The notes under the pieces are model-generated. The model was not told where the DNA came from and searched no databases. It worked only from the letters and a program-made list of their open reading frames with translations. From Mortierella alpina (lineage: Eukaryota; Mortierellomycota; Mortierellomycetes; Mortierellales; Mortierellaceae), in assembly GCA_029449245.1 (NCBI GenBank), contig JANATF010000009.1, positions 1,302,001-1,366,000 on the forward strand: 64,000 bases of DNA, in the 5' to 3' direction. The position numbers and the translations under genes are program-made. This document shows positions 25,183 to 36,355 of this stretch, in pieces (positions within the stretch are counted from its first letter, which is position 1; each line of letters starts with the position of its first letter).

Positions 25183-28100
25183 TTATGATGCTGGTGCGGA
25201 TGGCAGGGTATCTAAAAGACGCTTGAAGAGAGGGTCCACCTTAAGCGCCATAATAACATCCTCCTCGCTCACGCTCAATCGCACTCGCTGATGTATATCC
25301 TGTTTCCCCGACTCCACCAGCAAACACCTCGACGAACCCAAGCTGGCGCAGATAGCTGATAGATCACTCAGCAAGGGCGGCTCGATATTATGTAGGCGGC
25401 ACATTTGCAGATGTGCGTGCGCTACCTCTGAGAACTCTGCTTCGGCCAAGCCTAACCGCCGCAGCTTGGCTGTCAATGCGACTAAGAACAGCTTCTGGTG
25501 CAAAGATGCCGTCTGGATAAGCCTGACATTTGGTGATGCGAACATCTCCTTAATCGCCTGATCAACAATCCGGATTGTGACCTGTAGCTGCTCTTGTGGC
25601 AACCCTGGGTCGTCGAAGGGGTTAACATTTGTCGCCTTGCGTCGCTGGTCCTCAATCTTTTGAGCACTACTTTCGACAATTTCCACCGCCCTCCTAAGAA
25701 TTCAAGAAAATCAAATCCAATAAACAATCGCAGCCGAGCAAATTCCTATGATGATCGTCGAGTGCCCACTGACCTGCAGATATCTAGCGCCCGACGAGCA
25801 TCGCCCGATACAGCGCCAACTTTACGCGCGGCAAATTCAATTGCTTCCCTGCGGAACGCATTTATGCCCGCCAACCTGGACTCAACAATCTTGACCAGCT
25901 GTTGATATGTATATGGCTGAAAATTAATTCTTGTGAGACCTAAAGCAGATCAGAAGAGACAGGCGCACGGGCCGGAGCATTTTGATTCATATTAACGATC
26001 GATTGATGTAATAAGAAATTCGAAGGCCAGATCCGACTAGATCGCTTACCCAAACGACTGGACACTTTGTTGGAGAGCATCCGCTCCGGTAAATCCATAG
26101 TGTTGGCTACAGCTACGACGATTAGCCTCGAATGCAGCCAGTTCGGCCACTCGAAAAAGTTGTACATCACCGTCTGTTTTGATGTCACTAGAAGGTCCAG
26201 TTCGTCCATCAATACGACACTAATCCATAGAAGAGCCAGTCTCATTAGCGGCGTTGAATTTAAGATTATACGATCTTCTCAGTATCCCCATGAAGGAGGC
26301 TGTAATATCTCACCATGGTAGCCGACGCGGACCAGGAGTGCTGAACTGCTTTTCCAGTAGCTGCAGTGCATGGTTTGCGGTGACTTTTTGGTCCGATAGA
26401 GCCAGCCACAGCAGGACATAGGCATAGGAGGGCTCTGTCACTTTCATGCCGTTGATTTCCACAAACTGGAACGGTGAAATTATCTAGATTCGAGCACAAG
26501 TCCCAAAGAAGACTTCGGTTAACGTGTGACTGCATTTCACTGATCCACGATCCGCCGTTTTAGTATGTACCTACCCCTTCGTCCGCCTTGGCCTGTAAGG
26601 ACCTAACAACCTCGTGCACGGTTGCAGTTTTTCCTGTTCCCGGTACTCCTGATATGTCTAGCGATATAATAGTAATGGGCTATTGAGCTGTACACTCTAT
26701 GAGTTTACCTTAAGCATAATGCGGTAATCAGAGCTCATACATATACAGCCTCCTGAACCTTCCTCAATGGCGCTCTCGAGGTGTTCCTGAATCTCTAAGA
26801 ACTCATCTTCTCGACAGGGAAGAGAATCGGGGACGGCTTTCACATGCAACCGATTCCGGGCAAGCTCAAAGGCCGTTGTTGGCTCACTTGCTAATACGAG
26901 CCTCTGCGTCGTTGGGGCTTGCAGAACGATTGTTCTAGTGTGCAAAAACATCTGGTTAGCTGATGATGAAGGACTGCAATTACTTGTTCCAACATCTCAG
27001 GCCTGACTTGTTCATACCTTGCGCGCCTTGGTACTCGAGGTGGACCAAGTTGTTTCCGCTTTCTAACACATAAAGATTTGGCCTTCGTTCTTGTGACGGA
27101 TGCTTTAGGCGTTTCTTGATCGGCATCGTCGTCGCTATTATCTTCCTGATTGTAATCCTAGGGCATGACGGCAAGAAAAGTAGGTTAGATGTGTCACATC
27201 AAGTGCATTCAAGTGTAAAGTACTGACTACGACTTACTGATGCTGACTCTTCCGAGCTATGGTCAAACGTACTGTGCTGCATTTCTGACACTTTCCGCTT
27301 GCCGTGGTGAGTCTTGCTTTCATGCCTGTGCACAGAGGCCGATTGAGTAGACTTTGTAGCACCCTGTATCCTTGGTCGGGCCTCCTTCTCTTCCCTAAGC
27401 TTCACCATCTCTTCATTGCCCTTCCAAGGTACGGCGTGGTATCCGGACATTTTTCGAACTACACCCCTGCTGAACCATATCCTGTCTCGCTCGTTGGCAT
27501 CAATAACAGCCTCCGATTCTCCGAAGCGCCTTCGCCACTCTGCTTCGTCCAGTACGCGACATTTTGCAACAACCGTGCTGATTTCATTTTCGTCGTCGTC
27601 GAGGGTATAAACAATCTCGCCCGTCTCGAGTCTTTCCGGGTAGTTACCAGTGCGCTGATGTCGCCGTAGTTTCGCAATATCGTCTGCTTGATGAAACCAT
27701 CTAAAATCACCCAAGCAGTCGCCTTCCTCCGTCTCCCAAAGAGACAGAATCTGCGCTACATGTGGACACTCAAACTTTCTGGAAAAGTGTTCGTTTCGAA
27801 GCAGGACCGTGTCGCCAACCATGTACGTCTCCTTGCCTTTCCTGAAGCCCCTGTAAAAAGGAATATTGGATAGTCCTGAACCACGAGTAGCCCTCCTACT
27901 GGTAGTTGATCCAGGTCCAGTGGTGCTGCCACGTTCCTCCCCAGCTGAAGAAAGCGACTTTCGTTGAATGAAAGAATCCTTGTTTAAAGGCTCACCGATC
28001 CACTCGAGTTCCTCCTCTGACTCGAAATCGCTGGCCGAGAAGAGCGTGTCTCTTCTCGCAGCTTGGTTCTTCGCACTCTGAAGTCGCTTGTTGGCTTTTC

Positions 28101-28269
28101 GAGACGCTGCTGCCATGTTGCTGGATCCGCTTCTGAACTGAGCACAAGCGTTCACCAGATGATCGAGATTCTGTTTTTGCAAGGGCTGTCCTGAATGTGG
28201 CTTATTTAGAGCCTTGCTCAAGGCAAGATTCTGCTCTTTTGCTTCGTCTTTCCCATCGATTGCCTGCAC
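25183..28269 (-). CDS. ORC1: Origin recognition complex subunit 1
   Basis: Largest ORC subunit; binds origins and with Cdc6 loads MCM. The 5' exon (27,238-28,269) holds a BAH domain ([39 protein letters not shown]). Later exons give an acidic linker, then the AAA+ core: Walker A GVPGTGKT near 26,620-26,645 and Walker [10 protein letters not shown] near 26,190-26,215, then [14 protein letters not shown]. The last exon (25,183-25,690) is the winged-helix end ([39 protein letters not shown]). The 5' end is unresolved: the frame opens at 28,269 without ATG (only GTG, preceded by a stop). The first in-frame ATG is 28,114-28,116, so either that ATG is used or a small upstream exon exists. The identity is secure. 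Confidence 0.92.
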
Positions 28270-28458
28270 TAGACATTGCTACAGTCGCGTCCTGTCACCG
28301 GCATCATCAGGCCACTCTGTCGCTTTGCCAATCCTCTTGTTGCTATTAGGCTGCTCATACACACATATATAAGAGGGCTTCAAGACCTCAAAGGGTAGAG
28401 GGAGTGCACCGTTTCCAACGCGATCGCGTTCAGGCTTGTAACAAATTCCTGGGCCATC
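28270..28458. promoter_or_regulatory. Shared ORC1/INTS6 divergent promoter interval
   Basis: The INTS6 start codon (28,459, +) lies only 190-340 bp from the possible ORC1 starts (-). Transcription of both genes must start in this interval or in the adjoining leaders. A TATATAA-like stretch (about 28,366-28,372) is visible; no further motif is claimed. Confidence 0.55.
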
Positions 28459-31400
28459 ATGATCGTGGTCTTCATGGTCGACAGCAGTGCGTCGATGAAC
28501 CAAAAGTTCTCAAATGGCATGTCTGCGCTGGAGTGTACAAAATCGGGGATCGAGCATCTTATCAAGGTATAAAAAAACAAGCGCTCCAATCTATTACCTC
28601 GCAGCACATCCTTAATGTCGAACCGTTTTTTAATAAGCCCATGCCCTGATACCACTTTAGCATTTGCCTCATGTCAAACCGGCAGACAAGCACCATGACA
28701 AATTTATGCTGGTTACCTACGAGGAAGGGCCTGGGGGCATAAAGGTGCGTTTAGGCTCGCCATTAACTTCAAGTGCCACAATGAGAAGCTAACTCATACC
28801 CGAACCTGCTCTCTGATCACGTAGTCCTCGCTGAAAGATCCTCTGCCACATTTGATAAAGGAACTGAAGGTGCTGAAGGCAAACGATATATCCAACCCAG
28901 CAGCAGCACTCGCCACGATCCTGGACGTTCTTAATGCCTACCGTGTGTATAATGGAACTGACACACCTGCAGGTGTAAGTGAGGACGCTATGACTGTCCG
29001 ACAGCAACCAACTTCTGTTACACCATGTCTGACCCAATCTCGCTCTGCGGTTTATGGCCTTAGGGGAGGTTCCCGGGATCCATTGAACCATCTGTCATTC
29101 TTTGGTTTACTGATGGAGGACGGCCCTCTTCACACAAAGCAATCTTGGACTTGGTACGAAAGAGCTGTCGGTACCTTAAAGCCTGTCGAAAAGGTTTCAA
29201 GGCGATTTGCGTTAACCACTCTGACATACATACTTCTATGCCACTTCACTTTAGATGAGTAACCAAGCCAACACAGCAGCCGGTGCCGATTACAATGAGC
29301 CATTCAGATGGGACCAACGCCTGTACACAATCTTTTTAGAACCAAACACGGATGTAGTTGACCAGCAGTTGAGCATCCCTAGCAACATCATGGGCGGTAT
29401 GTACCATAGGACACATGCGGGAGGAAACAAGAGCATTAAGAGGCTCCTTTAACAGAATTAATATGGGCGTGATCTTGAATTATTTCACTAGGAACCAGCT
29501 ATCGTGTTCGATCATTAAGACATATGCTTCAAGCAATGGACTGCATGCTTGGGATCAGCAAAATACCCCCCACACAGTACTCGCCACAGGCAGTTCTTCA
29601 CATTTATGGCGTCGTGGTCAACTTTGAGGATCTCATAGGTAACCCTTTGTGTGGTAAGCGAGGCAGGGCAGGAGACTTGAAAACCTGAGAGACTAAGCTG
29701 ATGTACCTATAATTTAAATTCGTCCGCATATACAGTCGATCCTCGCCGGCCAACCACGGCCAACCATCACCAGCTTGTATATGTCAATCCATCCTGGCTC
29801 GTTCCACAAACACGGCACGCAGGCTTCTTCCCCATTCCAGAGCCATTCTGGCCAGAGATGGATGCTCAAAAGTTTCCTCGGCGCCATGCACAACCAACAT
29901 TGTACTATCACCCCAGAGAGGAACGAACCGTTGACATCCCTGAAGGATTTCCTTACGACAAATACGTGGTCGCGCCATGTCCCATGACACAAGAACTCCT
30001 GACTCGCCCGCTAGGCTCTTGCTGGCCTGTACGATTGGCTTGCTAGATGTTGCTGCCTTGCCTATTGTTCTAAATCCTCAGCCAAGCTAATCAACCAGCT
30101 CTCTCATCGCTGTTGGAATAGGTGTACATCAAAAACAGTTACAGGACAGAGGGATTCGGATTCCCATTTGGATTCTTGAAGGCGAACACAAACAAAAATG
30201 CTGTCACCTTGACGGTTACGGCATATAACTACCCAGCACTCTTCACTCTTTTGGGTATGTCAGACAGACTGCATGAGGATGGGCATCGGCTTTGCCAGTT
30301 TACTAACGATCGAAATGCTTGACGTTACTCGTAGTGAACCTCAACTCCATTCCAGGGAGAACTCCCACGGCCCAATGGCTCCGAGACTTTGCAGAGTATT
30401 TAAGTCACACCCCAGCCTATTACTATGCTGTAAGTAGAGCGTGCCTTTTTAAGATGTATGCATTGCTGCCTGCACATAGACTAACGTGTTATGGTGGCGA
30501 CTATCGATACACCAACATACCAATATAGCCGCTCAGAACCGCACTCAGACGGATAGGACTTTCCAATATTATTCCTCCTGACCAAGGGACGATGAGCTCC
30601 ACCATTCAAAGGGCTGTGATGGCTAATAAGGCGCAGGTACTTTTCGAGAGCCTCGTGATGCCCGTAACATTCCTGCAACTGGCGTCAGTGTGTTAACCGC
30701 GTATTTATTTTACTCGGTTAGGCCAAGTTAGAGCTGGACCATGTTCAGGCAATGGAGTCAAGCACGACAACAGACACACTGGCTTCAAAAAAGAGGACGC
30801 TGTGTACCAATGCCTTTGACGTGCCTCGGTCAGAACTGATTTCCGTTCTCGGCGATCTTAAACTCTCATTTTTCAAGGAACTTCAGCTTACATCCCCTGC
30901 ATCGCAGTCACCGTCTTCTTTCAGCTCGGCCACCGCAGCCTCTGAGTCTTTAGCAAAGGCAAAGGCAAACCTAAAGTCAGAGGCACTACGGAGCGGAACC
31001 GTGTTTTCAAGACTGGATGCTTTAGCGGACTCTGACGAACTCCACTCACTGCCTATCGCTGACATGGGGCTATACCAGGATCGCATGCAGAAAATTCAAC
31101 AAGAAACCTTGCGGGATCCGTACAGAGACGAGGAATCGGTGAAATCATTGCAGAAGACTATGTTTGGCAACCCGTACAAGCAAGACAAGAAAGTATCGAT
31201 CGATGAAGAGGATGAAGCTTCGGCTGCCGATTCGTCCGTCTCGTCCAACAACTCCTCCCGTGGCTCTACTTGGTCGTCCATTCTGGGCAGAAAACGCAAG
31301 CCGCGGTTGCGTTCTGTGTCTCCTTCTCATTTCCCCATTGAGAAAATCCCGAGTCTGGCCCACGGAGAACGCTCCGTGTCAAGCAAAGCACAGGTTGTAC

Positions 31401-32761
31401 TACTAGGCGCCATTGGTGGGAGGGCAACACCTCCTGTGTTACGACTTATGATTCAGGATGGCTCTGGCAAACCGCAGTCAACAGACGAAGAAGCGGAAGG
31501 CCATGGCCGCCATATGGTCATGCATGACGGAGAAGACCAAGACGATGATGATGAGGATTTCAGGAGAGCAATGTATAACTCTGACGAAATGGAGTTGGAT
31601 GGGGATGAGGAGGCCGCCCGACTCCGTGCAGATACACCTATGCCTGGAGGTATAGGATTGGACGATGATGACGAGGATATGGAGGATCTGCAGCATGCCC
31701 AAGAATTGATTCCGCCGCCAATTATGCCCGTAAGTCTCGATGATATCGAGGCTGCAGGATTTATTCACCAGCACCACAGAGATGGCTCCACTGCTGGAAC
31801 AGTAGGAGACATGGAGTATGAGCGACACCGGCAAGGCATCAGCGACGATCTTGAGCACTTGCATGGCTCTAAAAAGCCAGTGTTTGAGAGTTTAGTTTAC
31901 GATCCAACAGCTCTCATGGAGCTGCAATCGATTCCAGCGATGATACCAGAACGCCCATCGACGGAAGGCATGCCTTCGTCTGTGATGAATGGATCAAAGG
32001 CTTTTTCACCGCCATTTTCGAGCTTGGACGACCAGGACAGCGGCCAAAGTAATTCACACGATCTTATGCCGATCCCCATCTTGCAAGCCCCTGTTTCTCA
32101 AGTGTCAACGATAGACGTGCCAGGGTCAATATTGGGCATAGAAACTCTGGACTCCGCCTCGTCTTCTATCTCGACTGCCGCTAGCAATCATACGACCGCA
32201 ATGTCTCTACCGTGCGCTGTCGTCACGACGTCAGTCAATGGCTTGAATCAAGCACACGTGGACGAAGCAGCGGATGAACAGCTATTAGTTGATGGAGCGT
32301 TGGATGCATTGAGAAAAGGCCTTGCACCCGCAACTGCATCATCGTTGTCCAACATCTCAACGAGACTGGAAGCACCCGTGAAAGGACTTGGCAATGTGGA
32401 TGCGTCCGGAGCACCGCAAACCCTCAAAGGACAGGCAAAAGACGCGCCGTACATGGAGGAGACATTGCTCGAGTTTAGAGACTCTGTGGCCACGCAGCTT
32501 TTGCTGCCTCCGAGAGGTAGTATTTCCTCATGTTTGACTTTGCCTGATTGATAAGGATGACCAGCTCCTAACACCGAATCCTGATCCTCTGCCACGTCAA
32601 TAGCCTACAATCCGGAAGCCCTTCTGGATATGGTCTGCAAGTTTCAAACGGCGCCAAATTGGACTAAAGAGCAGAAGCGCATAGCATTGATGGGGTGCGT
32701 GGGTCTTGCAAAAGGCCTGCGTCGAGATGCCGCTGTGATCGCAGCCCTTGAAATACCCTGA
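28459..32761 (+). CDS. INTS6: Integrator complex subunit 6 homologue
   Basis: Integrator is a metazoan-type RNA polymerase II-bound complex; INTS6 helps recruit PP2A. First exons: 28,459-28,566, 28,661-28,744, 28,825-28,974 and from 29,064. They encode a VWA domain starting MIVVFMVDSSASMNQ (DxSxS metal site), then DKFMLVTYEEGPGGIK and IEPSVILWFTDGGRP. Further blocks match the INTS6 order: EPFRWDQRLYTI, VVVNFEDL, HQLVYVNPSW, IPEPFWPEMD, EGFPYDKYVVAPCPMTQ, PFGFLKANTNKNAVTL and YNYPALFTLL. A long acidic, Ser-rich disordered part (30,752-32,516) follows. The last exon from 32,604 (YNPEALLDMVC, KRIALMGCVGLAKGLRRD) fits the C-terminal INTS6/DDX26 domain and ends with TGA at 32,759-32,761. Middle exon borders (29,150-30,750) are approximate. 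Confidence 0.9.
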
Positions 32762-32953
32762 GCCTGAACGACAAATTAAAACCTCGAGCCAGAGTGCTCA
32801 AAAAAATTGAAAAACGAGTGGGCGAATAACATGTAATATGACATGTGGTCGGTCAATTAATGTGGCTATTGTTATGCGTTTTTCTTTTGCACGTTTTCGC
32901 ACACTGCGCTCTTGACTCTTGACTTTCATTCTTCATCTTCCCTGCGAAAAGCC

Positions 32954-34910
32954 ATGTCACCATCTCCAGCATCTCACCGGAGAGACTCGGTCTCACCTGC
33001 CACCCGGGCTAACGATTTGCGCCAGTTGATCCTTGACACCAGGACAAATCAGCAAGGCCCACCAACTAGCGGCCTACCTCCAGGGTCTCATTCAAGGTCT
33101 CGTTCCCGCTCGCACTCATCTGGCCACCGGGCGCACAGTCGCCGCAGTCCGAGCATCGACAGGAAGGATCAAAGGAGGGGTAGATCTAGATCCCGCGGTA
33201 ACACATCTAGAGAACCCCGTTACAACCGCAGCCCCGACATTAGATCCGGTCTACAGTCTTCCGGGCCAAGCGAACGTGCAGAGATTGATCGTCGCGGTCG
33301 CCGTGGTCGCAGCCGCAGCCGCAGTTTGGATATGCCTGGTGAACTGCAGTCTAGTACACTGCGGTCAGTAACAGAGGCTGGACGTGATTACCGTCCGTAC
33401 AACCACAATGGCTCATCCACTGGGCAAAACTGGAAGCGCCCATACAGGAATGACCGTGGCGAAAGTCCTCAGCGCGACAGTAAAGGGAGAGGAAGGCGTG
33501 ACTCAACTGAATATGAGAGACATGGTAGGAGAGCCAGTCCCACCTATGACCACTACCAGCCTCCGCGACGGGACATTGATGGCCAGCGCAGTGGTCGCCA
33601 CAGAGATCAGCGAACGCATGAGAATTCTCATGACCGAGATGGAGTTAGAGGAGGAGGGACTGGCGGACATGCTGGTACACGTTATGATTCGGCATCGGCA
33701 AGAGATGGCGCCAGATCTGAACATCATCGGGATGAAGCACCCTATAGGGGAGGAAGGAGAGCACAAGACCAGCTTGCAGAGTTTTCAAACAGGTTTGTAC
33801 ATGAAAGAGTTTGTTGGCTGTTTACCACCTTTTCGTTATTTGTTATTGACATGCACTCTATCAACTCCACGTCTTGTGATAGTCGCCGCGACGATCGCAT
33901 GGCAATCAAGTTTTCAATTTGGGCGCCGTCCCCTACGGAAGATGAACTCAGGAACAGATCACCCTCTCCAGATAGAGAGGTCAAAAAGAAGGCGTCAAAG
34001 AGCAAGAGAGCAAGTTCAGATGACTCGGATTCAGATGACTCTGCAGGAAGGCGCCAACATCGCCATAAATCTCACAAGAGGTCGAAAGAGAAGAGACAAA
34101 CCCGCTCGCGTCACAAAGGCAGAAATAACGAACGGAGCAGTGGTCGCTCGTCGAAGCGACGGAGGCGTAGCGTAACACCATCAAGTCACAGCGACGAGGA
34201 AGGCAGGGAGAGCAAGTCTAGGAAGAGCAGGAAGCGCAAAGGCCCTGCCTCCCGCTCGCCCTCCGGTGGCCGCCGCCATCGGAGCTCTAGTGCCGGTGCG
34301 AGCCAAAAGGAGGACCGCTCGCTCTCGAGAACGCCGCCCCCAGCACAGCCATCTGTCATGGACGAGACGGACTATCCTGATGATATGTGGGTGGAGAAAA
34401 AGGTCGAGATGCCGGATGATGATCAGGAGGTAGGACCGGTGCCATTGCACCTACAGGACAGTAAAATGAACGAGCGCAGCTACGGCGGTGCACTACTGGC
34501 TGGAGAGGGTTCGGCCATGGCAGCGTATGTGCAAGATGGCAAGCGTATCCCACGCCGAGGAGAAATTGGACTTGAGAGCGATCAGATCGAACACTACGAG
34601 AACGCTGGATTTGTGATGAGTGGAAGCCGGTAAGTGTCATCCGTAGGGAATGTCCTCTTTACTGGCAGTAACACATCGCGTGGCTTTCAACTTTTACGTT
34701 TTGTCTAATTATTATCCACTTCTATCTTTTAGTCACCAACGTATGAACGCCGTCCGTGTTCGGAAGGAAAACCAGGTCATCAGTGCGGAAGAGAAGAGGG
34801 CACTTATGATCTTCAACCAGGAGGAGAAGATCAAGAAGGACAACAAGATCATCAATGAGATGAGAGAAATGGTTGCTTCAAAACTGCGATCTACCGGCCA
34901 CTCCGTTTGA
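32954..34910 (+). CDS. NKAP: NKAP family protein (RNA splicing/transcription regulator)
   Basis: NKAP proteins bind RNA and the spliceosome and act in transcriptional repression. Exons 32,954-33,792, 33,883-34,629 and 34,733-34,910 total 1,764 nt, giving 587 residues. The N-terminal half is Arg/Ser/Asp-rich (RS-like). The conserved C-terminal NKAP domain reads YGGALLAGEGSAMAAYV, GKRIPRRGEIGLES, GFVMSGSR, then across intron 2 HQRMNAVRVRKENQVIS, AEEKRALMIFNQEEK and NKIINEMREMV. ATG 32,954 is the first in frame. Intron 1 (33,793-33,882) is 90 nt and has no in-frame stop, so its retention would insert 30 residues without breaking the frame. The gene starts 192 bp after the INTS6 stop on the same strand. 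Confidence 0.95.
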
Positions 34911-35536
34911 TAGGACTCGGCAGAACATGTGGCTATTGTGCCTTTCATACAAAAGTGCAAAAAGTAAAGTTAGTCGTGAGGCTGAATGCAGATTCCAAAC
35001 GTTCGACATACATAAACCTCGTTAGGAGGAGCCACGTGAATGTGAGTGGCAGGCTCTTGATCCAGCTGGCCTGGTATGAGGAGATCTCGAGTCTTTATCG
35101 TATACTCGCAGCGGAATGATACACATTCCGGGCTTGCGCGGTCAATTTTGCCGTTAACGTTCCTGATGATGATGTTTCCGTCCATTAGTCTCCTTGAACG
35201 AGCGAGGAAAACCGCTCCATGGCATAAGGCGCGACGGTCCAGAGCCTCCTGTAGTTCCTAAGCATTTAGGAGCTGCCTCGGCAAGCATAGCCACCGATCC
35301 GGCTCTCAACGCCGGTTCCTTATCCTCGATGATTATTATCGTAGTATCGTGGCGTCATTTCGAGTGCTTGATCGACAAGCGCGAAACGTGCGGTGCTCAA
35401 CGACGGGCACTGGTGGCATTGGAAGGCAAGACGCGGCGCCGAGGAACTGCTGCCTTGATATCAGTGCAGTAATGCGGCTGACTTTAGTAAAATCTTTTTT
35501 AAGATACAACATCAAGCAACTGCATTTGGATGTGCA
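34911..35536. other. Gene-transposon border, with a weak minus-strand ORF at 34,970-35,185
   Basis: A 71-codon minus-strand frame (ATG at 35,185) reads with balanced composition (for example SFRCEYTIKTRDLLIPGQ and THIHVAPPNEVYVC) and may be a remnant or 3' exon of an unknown gene. I do not recognise it. The rest has no supported feature until the LTR at 35,537. Confidence 0.3.
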
Positions 35537-35748
35537 TGTGATATTCTATATAATTATGAGATACTAACTTACTAAGTACTGAAGTCAACGAGAACAAAGT
35601 GAGGGTTTATTTTGATCCGCGCTCATGGAGCCCTCATATCGGGGCCCCATGATCACGTCAAAGTAGATATTTGGTTCTTGTAGAAATAAAAAGGGAGGTG
35701 CGACTCAGGTACACAGTCCCTGAGCCCCACACCGACTAGGACATGACA
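35537..35748 (-). repeat. LTR of element F (A-family LTR)
   Basis: 212 bp, TGTGATATTC...GACATGACA, with about seven differences from the element A LTRs, so older than A. The adjoining CTCCCCCTCC at 35,751-35,760 is the minus-strand polypurine tract. Confidence 0.9.
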
Positions 35749-36355
35749 AACTCCCCCTCCAGATTGTCGCCTGGTGGGTTAGCCTGACATGCGACCAAGA
35801 ACGTTAGCTAGGCGCTCTTTAGTGGTCTGGATCAAAGCAAAAAACCCGATAATTCGGTAAAAAATAGACCTTTAACCTTGGGTAGAGGGAGTTAAACCTC
35901 AGAAGTACTGGATCCAAATGAGTGTACAGCTGTACAGCTCGATATGGATTCAGTAGAAGGCGGTAAACCGCGAAGATCGGGATAGCCTTCGAGATAGTTT
36001 TTGATAGGGAAAATAGGGAAAATCTACTGTGTAAATTACAAATGATGGGATAACTGACAGAAAAACTAGTGACAGAGTAGATGTCTGCAGAACTACAGCT
36101 GTCATTAAAATGCAAGCAAAGTTACGGATGACTGACAGTGCTGTGCTAAGTCGAAATGGAAAAACGGGAAGAAAAGACTATGACACGGAAACCAGAGACA
36201 GAGCGCGTATGGGACTGCATTTGTGAGAGCAAGAAAGGATGAGGCCAGAGAGGATCAGCACCAACTTTTCTTCTCCATTACTTCTTACTACCGCGCGCCG
36301 TAGGTTCCGACTCAACAATAAGCGATGGTATTACATGTACATCCTGTTCGCAGTA

